Below, one piece after another: positions 1-7,278 of a stretch of 12,485 bases of DNA. Positions within the stretch are counted from its first letter, which is position 1. Each line of letters opens with the position of its first letter. Source of the stretch: Ignavibacteria bacterium (GTDB lineage: Bacteria; Bacteroidota; Ignavibacteria; Kapaibacteriales; UBA4661); assembly GCA_013298375.1 (NCBI GenBank), contig JAAFHM010000094.1, forward strand, positions 1-12,485, written 5' to 3'. The notes below the pieces were generated by a model that saw nothing but the letters and a program-made list of their open reading frames with translations, searched no databases and was not told where the DNA came from. Position numbers and translations under genes: made by a program.

Positions 1-522
1 AATTTCTTTGGTGAGTTCTTGATTCAATTTGCCAAGTTCATCCGTGCGCTCTCCGACGCGCTTTTCCAGTTCCTCGTTCAAAATGCGAATTTCTTCGTCG
101 TTGCGCCAAATTTCCTCAATTTCCACGATAGAGGTTTTGAAATGCTCCAATTCCTGTGCTTGCGGGGTAATATCTTGCAGAGTGAAAAGCGCAACGGTTT
201 CGTGGTCGGCGGTCATATACATCCTTGCCGATGCAATCTCGACGCGGCGCGTACTGCCTTGCACAAACGATGGAATCACGCTGGGTAAGCCGTCTAAACT
301 GACCATTTCTCCTGTTTGCCAAATAGCTCGGAGCGCATCGCCAAAATCATTCGTCCGCAAATGCCCGAACCACAAGCGAATATCCGTGCCGACAAGCGCG
401 CTGGCTTCCAGCCCCGTCCATTCGGTGAGACGTGCGTTCCAAGCCCTAACGATGTAATGTTCGTCAAGAGCGAAAATCCCTACGGCGAGGGCATCGAAAA
501 GGCGTTGCTCAATGGTCGTCAT
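1..522 (-). CDS. PAS-domain signalling protein, probably sensor histidine kinase (C-terminus cut by window edge)
   Basis: The frame is open from the ATG at 522 to the window edge (174 residues seen). Residues about 5-120 read as a PAS fold: a start like IEQRLFDALAVGIFALDE, then a WNARLTEWTG motif and an ALFTLQDIT ending, as in ligand- or redox-sensing PAS modules. Residues 125-174 form a charged heptad-like helix containing LNEELEKRVGERTDEL, the coiled-coil linker that normally joins PAS to a histidine kinase (HisKA/HATPase) or GGDEF domain. There is no membrane segment before the PAS, so it is likely cytoplasmic. A GGAG lies 4 nt before the ATG. The gene starts 24 bp after the surE stop, so the two are probably co-transcribed. 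The output domain is outside the window; histidine kinase is an inference from the linker type. Confidence 0.82.
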   Translation of the reverse strand, partial: MTTIEQRLFDALAVGIFALDEHYIVRAWNARLTEWTGLEASALVGTDIRLWFGHLRTNDFGDALRAIWQTGEMVSLDGLPSVIPSFVQGSTRRVEIASARMYMTADHETVALFTLQDITPQAQELEHFKTSIVEIEEIWRNDEEIRILNEELEKRVGERTDELGKLNQELTKEI

Positions 523-546
523 ACTGCTCCAAAAATGAATCGCGTA

Positions 547-1299
547 TTACTCTTTCAAATGAATTGTACGGAGAATATCCTCATTCGTCAGTTGATAACG
601 CACGGGCGTTACCGAGACGTAGCCTGCTTTCATTGCCCCTTCGTCGGTGTCAATGTCGTTATCAATGGAATTATAATGCCCCGAAAGCCAGAAATACTCC
701 CGTCCCATCGGGTCTTTGCGGCGCTCATATGCGTCTTCCCAACCGGAAGTGCCTTGCCGCGTCAGACGAAAGCCCTTTATCTGATCTTTGGCAAGCGCGG
801 GAACGTTCAGATTCAAAATCGTATCCGAGGGAATCTGCAAATCGAAATATTGAGCCGCAATGCGGGCTGCGTACTCAGCCGCTACGGTACAATCAGTGCG
901 ATAATCCAGCGAATCCAATGAAACGGCGATTGCGGGCAGCCCCATCATCATCCCTTCGGTCGCCGCCGAAACTGTGCCGGAATAGAGAATATTTTTGGAA
1001 GTGTTCGAGCCGTGATTGATGCCGGAAACCAGTAAATCGGCTTTTTCTTCGAGCAGAGCGCAAATGCCGATTTTTACGCAGTCGGCGGGTGTTCCGTTGA
1101 TAGCGTAGCCGAACATTTCCCCATCACGGCGAATTTTGGTGGCGCGAAGGGGGCTGCTGACGGTCAGAGCGTGTCCGACAGCGCTTTGTTGGCGGTCTGG
1201 CGCAACAACGGAAACCTTGCCAACGCCGCGCAACGCATGAACGAGTGCATAAATACCCGGCGAATCGATTCCGTCGTCATTAGTAACAAGAATGTGCAT
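547..1299 (-). CDS. surE: 5'/3'-nucleotidase SurE
   Basis: Full-length SurE (250 residues, normal for the family), a divalent-metal-dependent phosphatase acting on nucleoside 5'- and 3'-monophosphates in the cytoplasm. The N-terminus MHILVTNDDGIDSPG carries the metal ligands Asp8 and Asp9. The other two ligands are at the expected positions: Ser39 in APDRQQSAVG and Asn95 in VSGINHGSN. The NGTPADCV motif (68-75) and the YSGTVSAATEG segment are also typical. The start is the only sensible one because the conserved strand begins at residue 1. No Shine-Dalgarno is seen. SurE is often involved in nucleotide salvage and stress survival; here it sits upstream of a PAS sensor gene, a pairing whose meaning is not evident from sequence. 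Confidence 0.97.
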   Translation of the reverse strand: MHILVTNDDGIDSPGIYALVHALRGVGKVSVVAPDRQQSAVGHALTVSSPLRATKIRRDGEMFGYAINGTPADCVKIGICALLEEKADLLVSGINHGSNTSKNILYSGTVSAATEGMMMGLPAIAVSLDSLDYRTDCTVAAEYAARIAAQYFDLQIPSDTILNLNVPALAKDQIKGFRLTRQGTSGWEDAYERRKDPMGREYFWLSGHYNSIDNDIDTDEGAMKAGYVSVTPVRYQLTNEDILRTIHLKE

Positions 1300-1359
1300 A
1301 ATGTGGTTGATAAATCAAAAAAATATTTACTATTTAGGCCTGATGGAAATTTTACTCAT

Positions 1360-1535
1360 CCGCCCCCTTGACAAAGGCGGAATGGGGGATTTGACGGTTA
1401 AACATCGCTTCAAATCAATCGTTTGTGCGCAGAAATCTCCCGTCCCCTTAACGCTCGGCACCGCCTTGATAGAGGTATGAACCAATGCGTATGAGAATAT
1501 TCTTTACCGTTACGTACTTCCCAACGTTTAACCGT
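1360..1535. repeat. Possible intergenic repeat element with inverted repeats
   Basis: The 258-bp gap between ribE and surE holds a sequence unlike its surroundings. A small stem CCGCC/GGCGG (1360-1364 with 1376-1380) encloses a CCTTGACAAA loop and is followed by GGAATGGGGGATTTGACGG. A 10-bp perfect inverted repeat pairs ACGGTTAAAC at 1394-1403 with GTTTAACCGT at 1526-1535. A weaker inverted match joins GGGGGATTT (about 1384-1392) with AAATCTCCC (about 1433-1441). C-run/G-run intergenic palindromes of this general look are often dispersed REP- or MITE-like repeats, but only one copy is in the window, so repeat status is inferred. No coding content is convincing. The surE promoter should also lie here but I cannot place it. 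Confidence 0.35.
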
Positions 1536-1557
1536 TTTCAAGACAGCGCACATTCCT

Positions 1558-2229
1558 TTACCCATAACCCATGCTAGTAAGCCATTCTTCGGTCATTCCG
1601 CCGCTTTGCGGTGAATGTGTCGGCGGTTGTGCTTTGGTGTTGCCATAAAGCAGCAAACGCTCAACGTATTTTCCGATAATATCAAACTCAAGATTGACGC
1701 TGCTTCCGACGGCAAGCTCATTCAGTGTCGTATATCGCCACGTGTGCGGAATTACCGCAACGGTCAGCCGATCTGCCTCTACACGAGCAGTTGTGAGGCT
1801 CACACCGTTGATGCAGATTGAACCAACAGGAACAACATATCGTGTGAAATCTGTTGGAAAATTCACGCTCAGGAGCCAGCTTGTTTGCTGCTCTTGAATA
1901 GCGTGTACACTGCCGCGTGTATCCACGTGACCCTGGACAAGATGACCACCCAAACGTGCGCCTAGCTGCAATGCCCGTTCAAGATTGACGCGTTTTCCGG
2001 GTTGTAGGCTGCCGAGTGTTGTTTTGAGAATGGTTTCCTCGACAGCTTCCACGTCGAACGACGCGCCGTCACAACGTACAACCGTCTGGCAAGCACCGTT
2101 GATGCTGACAGAATCATCAATCTTGAGATCGCTAAGAATAGTTTTTGCGCTAATGCTGATGCGAAACCCCTGCCCTTGCGGACGCATAGAGCGAATCGTG
2201 CCGATTTCTTCAATGAGTCCGGTAAACAT
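1558..2229 (-). CDS. ribE: Riboflavin synthase, alpha chain
   Basis: Converts two 6,7-dimethyl-8-ribityllumazines to riboflavin plus the pyrimidinedione, the last step of riboflavin synthesis. The protein shows the two tandem lumazine-binding barrels: repeat 1 starts MFTGLIEEIG, and repeat 2 starts GGHLVQGHVD (94-103). Equivalent internal motifs are SINGACQTV (42-50, with Cys47) and CINGVSLTT (139-147), and the family ending FDIIGKYVER is at 182-191. The last ~30 residues, rich in Pro, Ser and Gly, go beyond the usual end of about 195-200 and look like a disordered tail. It stands alone, without other rib genes. No Shine-Dalgarno and no FMN riboswitch are visible in the 85 bp upstream. The symbol ribE is used here for riboflavin synthase; E. 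coli calls it ribC. Confidence 0.96.
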   Translation of the reverse strand: MFTGLIEEIGTIRSMRPQGQGFRISISAKTILSDLKIDDSVSINGACQTVVRCDGASFDVEAVEETILKTTLGSLQPGKRVNLERALQLGARLGGHLVQGHVDTRGSVHAIQEQQTSWLLSVNFPTDFTRYVVPVGSICINGVSLTTARVEADRLTVAVIPHTWRYTTLNELAVGSSVNLEFDIIGKYVERLLLYGNTKAQPPTHSPQSGGMTEEWLTSMGYG

Positions 2230-2314
2230 GGGAAACGGGAAGAGTGGTAGCGAAGAGTTTTTGTGGACGGAATCCTATCTTTAACCGATTACGCACAGCA
2301 ATCAATCACGAGTA

Positions 2315-3820
2315 TTACTGGTCGGAGTATTTAATTTCCGTATTGGGAAGGAGTTTGATGAGAAGCCCGATATCATTCTTCGAGACTTTTGTCTCCAAAA
2401 TATCTAATTTCTTTAGACGCGACAAGCGCAGCATATCGGGAAGGCGCGTCAATTCTTTGTTGCGAGCAAGATTGATTTCTTGCAAATCGGTCAACTCTGA
2501 CAACGCGCCCGGCAATGATGTTAGCTTATTATCGGCAATCAGAAATTTTTGCAAACCAGCAAGTTTGCCCATATCATTGGGCAGCGAAGCAATTTGATTG
2601 CGTGTCGCGTTGAGCATCTGTAAATTCACCACTTTGCCTAATTCTGGTGGCAGCGCCGTAAGGCGATTATTACTGATGTTCAGGCTTTGCAATTTGGTCA
2701 GATTTCCAATATCGCTGGGCAGCGATGTGATTTGGTTACCATTCAGCGTAAGACGTTGTAAATTTACAAGTTTGCCAATTTCCGGTGGCATTTTCGTTAA
2801 TTGATTCCCATTCAAAGCCAATTTCTCCAATCGCCCCAAATTACCGAGCGTTGCCGGTACTTCGGTGAGTTTGCAACTGCCGAGTTCGAGTGTTTGCAAA
2901 TTCACTAAATTCCCGATTTCATTCGGTAGTGCCGTCAATCCGTTGCTATTCAAATCTAATTGCACAAGGCTTGTCAGTTTGCCAATATCGGTTGGCAGTG
3001 CTGTCAGTGCATTTCCAACTAACCGAAGCACCTGCAACTGCGCGAGTGCGCCGATTTCCGTTCCGAGAACTTCAATCTGATTCGTACTGAGTTCGAGACG
3101 TTGCAATTTTACCAATTTCGCTACTTCTGGCGGTAGAGCTTTAATTTGATTTCCTTCCAGTGCTAAGACTTTCAAATTCACCCACGAACCAAGTTCCGCT
3201 CCGAGTATCGTAATGCGATTTCGGCTGGCATCCACATATTCCAACGCCACCGCTTGACCAAGTTCGGTAGGCAGCGACGAGAGTTGATTATTGCTCACAT
3301 CAAGATGAGTGAGTTTGACCAGTTTACCCAATTCGTTGGGAAGCGATGTGAGTGTATTGCTTTGTAAATTCAGCACTTGCAGTTCTGTCAGCAGCCCTAA
3401 ATCAGTCGGCAGCGCAGGTATTTGATTTTGTCCCAAATTCAAGGTCTGCAGTGAGGTTAGCTTGGTAACTTCACGGGGAAATATTTCGAGTAAATTCGAT
3501 TTAACGCTGAGGATTTGCAGTTTTGTCAGCTTATTGATAATCGGCGGAATAGTTTTGATGCGGTTCGCATCCATGAGCAGAACGCGCAAGTTGACCAATT
3601 TATCAAGTTTGGTGGGAAATTCTTCCATTTGCAAACCACTCAGATCGAGTTTCTGCACTTTGTCGGCATTTTTAATAGCATCGTCTAGCGAGGTGAAAGT
3701 CTGCAACGCATTGAGTTGTGCAGTGTCCAGCAGTTGCGCTTTTGCAGAATTGGGCAAAAACAGCCCGCCTGCTGTGAGCAGACACAAGCATATAAGCCAC
3801 ATTGCAGCAATTGTATTCAT
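2315..3820 (-). CDS. Secreted leucine-rich-repeat protein (18-19 repeats of 23 residues)
   Basis: A 501-residue protein made almost wholly of LRRs. I chose the ATG at 3820 although the frame is open to 3934: it begins a clear signal peptide (MNTIAAMWLICLCLLTAGG, then a likely cleavage after AKA in NSAKAQ), whereas the extra 38 residues upstream look non-coding. From about residue 48, 18-19 consecutive 23-residue units follow the pattern LxxLxLxxNxLxxLPxxIGxLxx, nearly in register, ending in a cap with LLIKLLPNTEI. This is the bacterial/Ras-group-like LRR type, a curved protein- or glycan-binding solenoid. There is no enzyme domain, lipobox, late membrane helix or sorting signal, so it is probably periplasmic or released. 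No ligand can be named. It is flanked by gaps of 269 bp upstream and 85 bp downstream, so it may be its own unit. Confidence 0.88.
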   Translation of the reverse strand: MNTIAAMWLICLCLLTAGGLFLPNSAKAQLLDTAQLNALQTFTSLDDAIKNADKVQKLDLSGLQMEEFPTKLDKLVNLRVLLMDANRIKTIPPIINKLTKLQILSVKSNLLEIFPREVTKLTSLQTLNLGQNQIPALPTDLGLLTELQVLNLQSNTLTSLPNELGKLVKLTHLDVSNNQLSSLPTELGQAVALEYVDASRNRITILGAELGSWVNLKVLALEGNQIKALPPEVAKLVKLQRLELSTNQIEVLGTEIGALAQLQVLRLVGNALTALPTDIGKLTSLVQLDLNSNGLTALPNEIGNLVNLQTLELGSCKLTEVPATLGNLGRLEKLALNGNQLTKMPPEIGKLVNLQRLTLNGNQITSLPSDIGNLTKLQSLNISNNRLTALPPELGKVVNLQMLNATRNQIASLPNDMGKLAGLQKFLIADNKLTSLPGALSELTDLQEINLARNKELTRLPDMLRLSRLKKLDILETKVSKNDIGLLIKLLPNTEIKYSDQ

Positions 3821-3954
3821 GGTTTTCTGTTCAATCGTAGGACGATACCGCATACCAAGGACGCTTTGAAGAATAATCGGTAGTACATTTGCCCTGTTTT
3901 TGCCATTCTTGAGAGGTTGGAGAAATGGCAACACTGAAGCGCAAGCGTGTAAAA

Positions 3955-3967
3955 TAGTAAATTACTA
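3955..3967. other. Short palindrome in the LRR gene leader
   Basis: TAGTAA-A-TTACTA is a perfect 6-bp inverted repeat about a central base, in AT-rich DNA some 135 bp before the LRR start codon. It could be an operator or part of a promoter for the minus-strand LRR gene, but short AT palindromes arise by chance. The rest of the 269-bp gap (3821-4089) shows no gene, RNA or strong hairpin that I can support. Confidence 0.2.
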
Positions 3968-4089
3968 CAAATCCAGAAGCACAAATTTCAGTAACGAAAG
4001 CAGATGTTTCGGCATCAGTAGCAAAATCATCTTATCGGCGGCGTAAAATCTTGCTTCGCAACGCCAAGAGCTGCTATGTTTTTTCATCA

Positions 4090-5853
4090 CTAATCGTCGT
4101 TTTCTGCGCCAACAAGTCCCACCGGAACGCGGGGTCGCACCATCAGAACCTCCTCGCGCTCCAAAACAACTGCACCAACGGCAGAACCTTTGGGTTTGCG
4201 AATGTATTTCTTTTGTGTGTATGCCACTGGCGACATTTTTGCGTTACGTGCTTTGGAAAAATATGCAGCAATCGCCGCCGCTTGTTCGATGATATTTTTC
4301 GGCGGCTTTTTGTCCTTCGAGGGCGAACGCAAAACGGCATGAGAGCCGGGAACACCTCTGGCGTGAAACCAATAATCATTCGGCTTGGCAAACCGCAACG
4401 TGAGTTCATCGTTATCAGCAGCCGTTTTTCCGACGTAGAGTGTATGCTCGTCATCAAGCGGGAACTCGCGGAAACGTGTTGTTTTCTGGTGTTGAGCCGT
4501 GTTTGCGTCGTGATTCATGCGTATTTTCCCGTCTTTTTGTCCAATACTGTGCATATATTTTTCTAATTCTCGTTCGGTCGTGATACTGCCAAGCCTCACC
4601 AATGCTTCGTTTGCGCGATAAATAATCTGCTCTTGCTGTCCAAAGCGCTGCTCGCGTTTTTTGACGGTCAAGCGGGCTGCGGCAGCTTTGTGAAAATACT
4701 CCTCAGCATTCTCACGCAGCGATAATGCGGGGTTGAGACGAATAACGATGATTTCTTCATCCCAATTTTGCAGCGAAATCGTTTCCAAACCTTTTTGCTG
4801 AACATTCGGCTGCGACAGCAGCAATTCCGCCCATAACTGTCGCTCTTGCGAGCGTTTTGCGCCTTCGCTGTCGCGTCCGATTGCTTCCAAGGCGCGTTTT
4901 GCTTTTGCTAAGACCGCTTGTAACCGTGCCTCTGCCGATGCCTGCAGCGTTGAAAAGCGCTCCTCGCGGTGACGCATTTGGACAGTTTGCCTGAGAGCCT
5001 CGCTGAGGGAAGCATATTCGCCCTCAATTTTTACCGCACTGTCACTAGGACGAAGGAGCGAAAACAAAAGTTTATTGCGCTCGTCCCGCAGCACAAAAAA
5101 GGTTGTTGCGCCAAGACACATTTCGTACACGCTCCGTCCCTGACTTTCCACAATCTGCATATTTTTTTGTACCACCGCAGAAGCCATTGTCTCTGTACCA
5201 TTCAAACCGATTTCGCTGGGAATACGCGCTATTGCTTCGCGGGCATACACACTGCCCAAGCCGATGTCGCAGGTGGCAAGCGCTTTTTCCAAGGTTGTTT
5301 CGCCCGGAAAGTCCTGAAACTTTATGCGCGAATGATGTTTCAAGCGAAGAGGCGTTCCGACAAGGTGTTGTGGTGACCGAAACGCCGCAATGATACGGGA
5401 TGACGGCTCTTCCGAGGGATGTTGTATGAGGGATTCCTGCACCATCGGAGACTCTGAAACAATTGGAAGCGTCAGCAAGGCATTCACGGGAGCGCTTGCG
5501 CCGGAATCATCATCGTTCCATCCGGCGAAGAAGGTCAAATACAGCGTATAAGGCGGAAAATACAGACGAATAATCCGCTCCTGTGGCATCACTTCTGCAC
5601 GTGTGAGTGTCCGCCCAATAAGTTCCGGGAAAAGGTCAAGCGTGTTTTTGCGGGCGCGGTGAAATTCGGGGCGAAGGAATATTGCCCCATGCCGACTGTC
5701 CAAATGTACCTCTAATACTCGCGTTTCGCGCCCTCGCTCGAAAACACAATGAATCGTATTGCGCTCTTGCGTGAAACACTCGGTTAAAAACGACCCCGAT
5801 AACGTATCAATTTCACGAGCAACATGGCAGAGCGTGTAGTAATGAAGCAGCAT
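4090..5853 (-). CDS. NFACT-family protein (RqcH/Rqc2/FbpA-like), divergent
   Basis: A 587-residue cytoplasmic NFACT protein. Family members such as bacterial RqcH bind stalled 50S subunits with peptidyl-tRNA and add alanine tails in ribosome-associated quality control; older names call them fibronectin-binding. The layout is NFACT-N (about 1-135), helix-hairpin-helix segment (about 185-220, GLGSVYAREAIAR), coiled-coil M region (about 285-345 and 378-435, with NPALSLRENAEEYF between) and NFACT-R (about 460-575). NFACT-R is well kept: NDELTLRFAKPNDYWFHARG, then PGSHAVLR and KKYIRKPKGSAVG. The N-domain is not canonical: ERII (92-95) stands where RqcH has Asp-Arg, and LYLTFFAG (104-111) where it has the Glu-Ile-Met segment. 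The gene starts 30 bp after the sigma54 activator stop, without a Shine-Dalgarno, and may be on the same transcript. Family membership is sure; RqcH function is probable but unproven. Confidence 0.88.
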   Translation of the reverse strand: MLLHYYTLCHVAREIDTLSGSFLTECFTQERNTIHCVFERGRETRVLEVHLDSRHGAIFLRPEFHRARKNTLDLFPELIGRTLTRAEVMPQERIIRLYFPPYTLYLTFFAGWNDDDSGASAPVNALLTLPIVSESPMVQESLIQHPSEEPSSRIIAAFRSPQHLVGTPLRLKHHSRIKFQDFPGETTLEKALATCDIGLGSVYAREAIARIPSEIGLNGTETMASAVVQKNMQIVESQGRSVYEMCLGATTFFVLRDERNKLLFSLLRPSDSAVKIEGEYASLSEALRQTVQMRHREERFSTLQASAEARLQAVLAKAKRALEAIGRDSEGAKRSQERQLWAELLLSQPNVQQKGLETISLQNWDEEIIVIRLNPALSLRENAEEYFHKAAAARLTVKKREQRFGQQEQIIYRANEALVRLGSITTERELEKYMHSIGQKDGKIRMNHDANTAQHQKTTRFREFPLDDEHTLYVGKTAADNDELTLRFAKPNDYWFHARGVPGSHAVLRSPSKDKKPPKNIIEQAAAIAAYFSKARNAKMSPVAYTQKKYIRKPKGSAVGAVVLEREEVLMVRPRVPVGLVGAENDD

Positions 5854-5883
5854 TGGTGGTTTTTAGTTTTTGAGGTTGTTTTC

Positions 5884-7251
5884 TTAATCATTGTGTTCAG
5901 GCGAAGCCTCTGAAAAGCCGTATTCTCGTAGCTTCCGGTACAATGTCCGCTCGCTAATGCCGAGTGCATCGGCAACTTGACGGCGATTGCCGTCGAAACG
6001 GTTCAGTGCAGCGCCGATAAGCCGCTTTTCCACCTCGTGCATTGTCAGTGGAGCGTGAGCGTCCGAGTCGTTATCGTCGTCGTCGTCGGCTATTTTTCGC
6101 GTGAAGGCGTTTGGGGAATCCTCCTCAACACGCTGCATTGGTGAGCCATTTGGGGAATTTGGTGCAGAATCTTTTGTGTCGTGATGTTGCGAAAAGACGG
6201 CATCTTTGAGGTCGGCAACCTCACCGCGCAAAAGTGCCACTTCTCGCACTAAATCCACCAATGCTTTGTACATCAATTCGCGCTCAATTTGTTCCGGCAT
6301 TTTCCCCGAAACCCGCATGAGTGCTGATGAAGCGGGGAGTAAATGCTGACGCTGCGCATCGGGCAAAAATGCCATGATACCGACAGGATCACTTTTGACG
6401 GTATCGGCAGCAACGTTTGCGGGCGGCAGAGCGCGATACGGCAAAGGTGTCGGCACGGCATCCGGCTGTTTCAAGGCTCGCGGCAAATAGGGACGGAGGG
6501 ATTCCATCGTGATTTGATGACCTTTGCCGAGTGTCGTGACCGTTTCGATTAAATTGCGCAATTCTCGAATATTTCCCGCCCAAGGCAAGTTTATCAAAAG
6601 ACGGAGCGCCTCGTGCGAGATTCCTTCGTAGTCCGCACCAATTTTACGCGCTGTTCGTTCAGCAAAATACTGAACAAGTTCGGGAATATCTTCGGGGTGT
6701 TCGCGGAGCGGTGGAATTTCGATTTGTACGGTGTTGAGGCGATAAAATAAATCTTGTCGGAACCGTCCTTCGGCAACTTCGTCTTCCAAACGCCGATTGG
6801 TGGCGGCAAGCACACGAACATCGGTGCGAATCACATCCGGCGAACCCAAGCGTGAAAATTCGCCCGTTTCCAGTACACGCAAAAGTTTAACCTGCGTTCC
6901 AAGTGGCATTTCGCCGAGTTCATCCAAAAAAATCGTCCCTTTATCTGCCGCTTCAAAAAAGCCCTTGCGCTGCTCGGTTGCGCCCGTATAAGCACCTTTT
7001 TCGCTACCAAACAGCTCCGATTCCAAGAGTGTTTCGGGAATAGCGCCGCAATTCAGGCTTACCATGCGCTCTTTGCGGCGTTTGCTGAGGCTGTGAAGCG
7101 TCCGCGCAAACACTTCTTTACCCGTACCGGATTCGCCCGTAATCAGCACACACAAATCGGTCGGTGCAACCTGCTCGACACGCGCAATCACTTCGCGCAT
7201 CGGTGCCGAAGAGCCGATAATTCCGATGGTATGATGATTGGGAGTGTTCAC
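5884..7251 (-). CDS. Sigma54-dependent transcriptional activator, AAA+ and Fis HTH, no N-terminal sensor domain
   Basis: A 455-residue bacterial enhancer-binding protein that uses ATP to open sigma54-RNA polymerase complexes. The AAA+ domain begins almost at residue 8 (IGIIGSSAPMREV) and has Walker A GESGTGKE (39-46), the sigma54-contact loop GAYTGA (86-91, Tyr in place of the usual Phe), Walker B GTIFLDE (105-111), sensor I AATNR (149-153), arginine-finger region RFRQDLFYRLN (163-173) and NIRELRN (227-233). After a ~140-residue linker with a helix (327-353) and an Asp-rich run (389-397) comes a Fis-type HTH (about 403-447, NRRQVADALGISERTLYRKL). No receiver, PAS or GAF domain precedes the AAA+, so activity must be set by expression level or a partner protein. 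The start codon is GTG, the only start close to the conserved fold. It begins 27 bp after the 2H gene stop and is followed at 30 bp by the NFACT gene. Confidence 0.94.
   Translation of the reverse strand: MNTPNHHTIGIIGSSAPMREVIARVEQVAPTDLCVLITGESGTGKEVFARTLHSLSKRRKERMVSLNCGAIPETLLESELFGSEKGAYTGATEQRKGFFEAADKGTIFLDELGEMPLGTQVKLLRVLETGEFSRLGSPDVIRTDVRVLAATNRRLEDEVAEGRFRQDLFYRLNTVQIEIPPLREHPEDIPELVQYFAERTARKIGADYEGISHEALRLLINLPWAGNIRELRNLIETVTTLGKGHQITMESLRPYLPRALKQPDAVPTPLPYRALPPANVAADTVKSDPVGIMAFLPDAQRQHLLPASSALMRVSGKMPEQIERELMYKALVDLVREVALLRGEVADLKDAVFSQHHDTKDSAPNSPNGSPMQRVEEDSPNAFTRKIADDDDDNDSDAHAPLTMHEVEKRLIGAALNRFDGNRRQVADALGISERTLYRKLREYGFSEASPEHND
6074..6088. repeat. TCG trinucleotide run (5 copies) inside the sigma54 activator gene
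   Basis: Five tandem TCG units on the plus strand encode part of the acidic DDDDDNDSD run in the linker between the AAA+ domain and the DNA-binding domain. Being in-frame triplets, gain or loss of units would change linker length without a frameshift. Confidence 0.7.
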
Positions 7252-7278
7252 GGGCGGAAGAAAATAAGAAGAATAATT

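Noticed and set aside
316..921. Plus-strand open frame of 201 codons
   Set aside because: It lies opposite the certain surE gene and the PAS gene and encodes no recognisable domain.
1292..1480. Plus-strand small open frame of 62 codons in the ribE-surE gap
   Set aside because: It overlaps the surE start and runs through the repeat-like sequence; the translation shows no domain.
2230..2314. FMN riboswitch before ribE
   Set aside because: The gap is only 85 bp and lacks the conserved RFN stems.
2400..3650. CRISPR-like or tandem DNA repeats with about 69-bp spacing
   Set aside because: The periodicity is fully explained by the 23-residue LRR units of a coding gene; there are no unique spacers between identical repeats.
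3884..3891. TACATTTG promoter box on the plus strand
   Set aside because: No plus-strand gene follows it; it shows that this octamer can occur by chance.
3821..3934. N-terminal extension of the LRR protein
   Set aside because: It would bury the clear signal peptide that begins at 3820.
4051..4566. Plus-strand open frame of 171 codons
   Set aside because: It overlaps the conserved NFACT-R end of the minus-strand NFACT gene; composition is that of an antisense frame.
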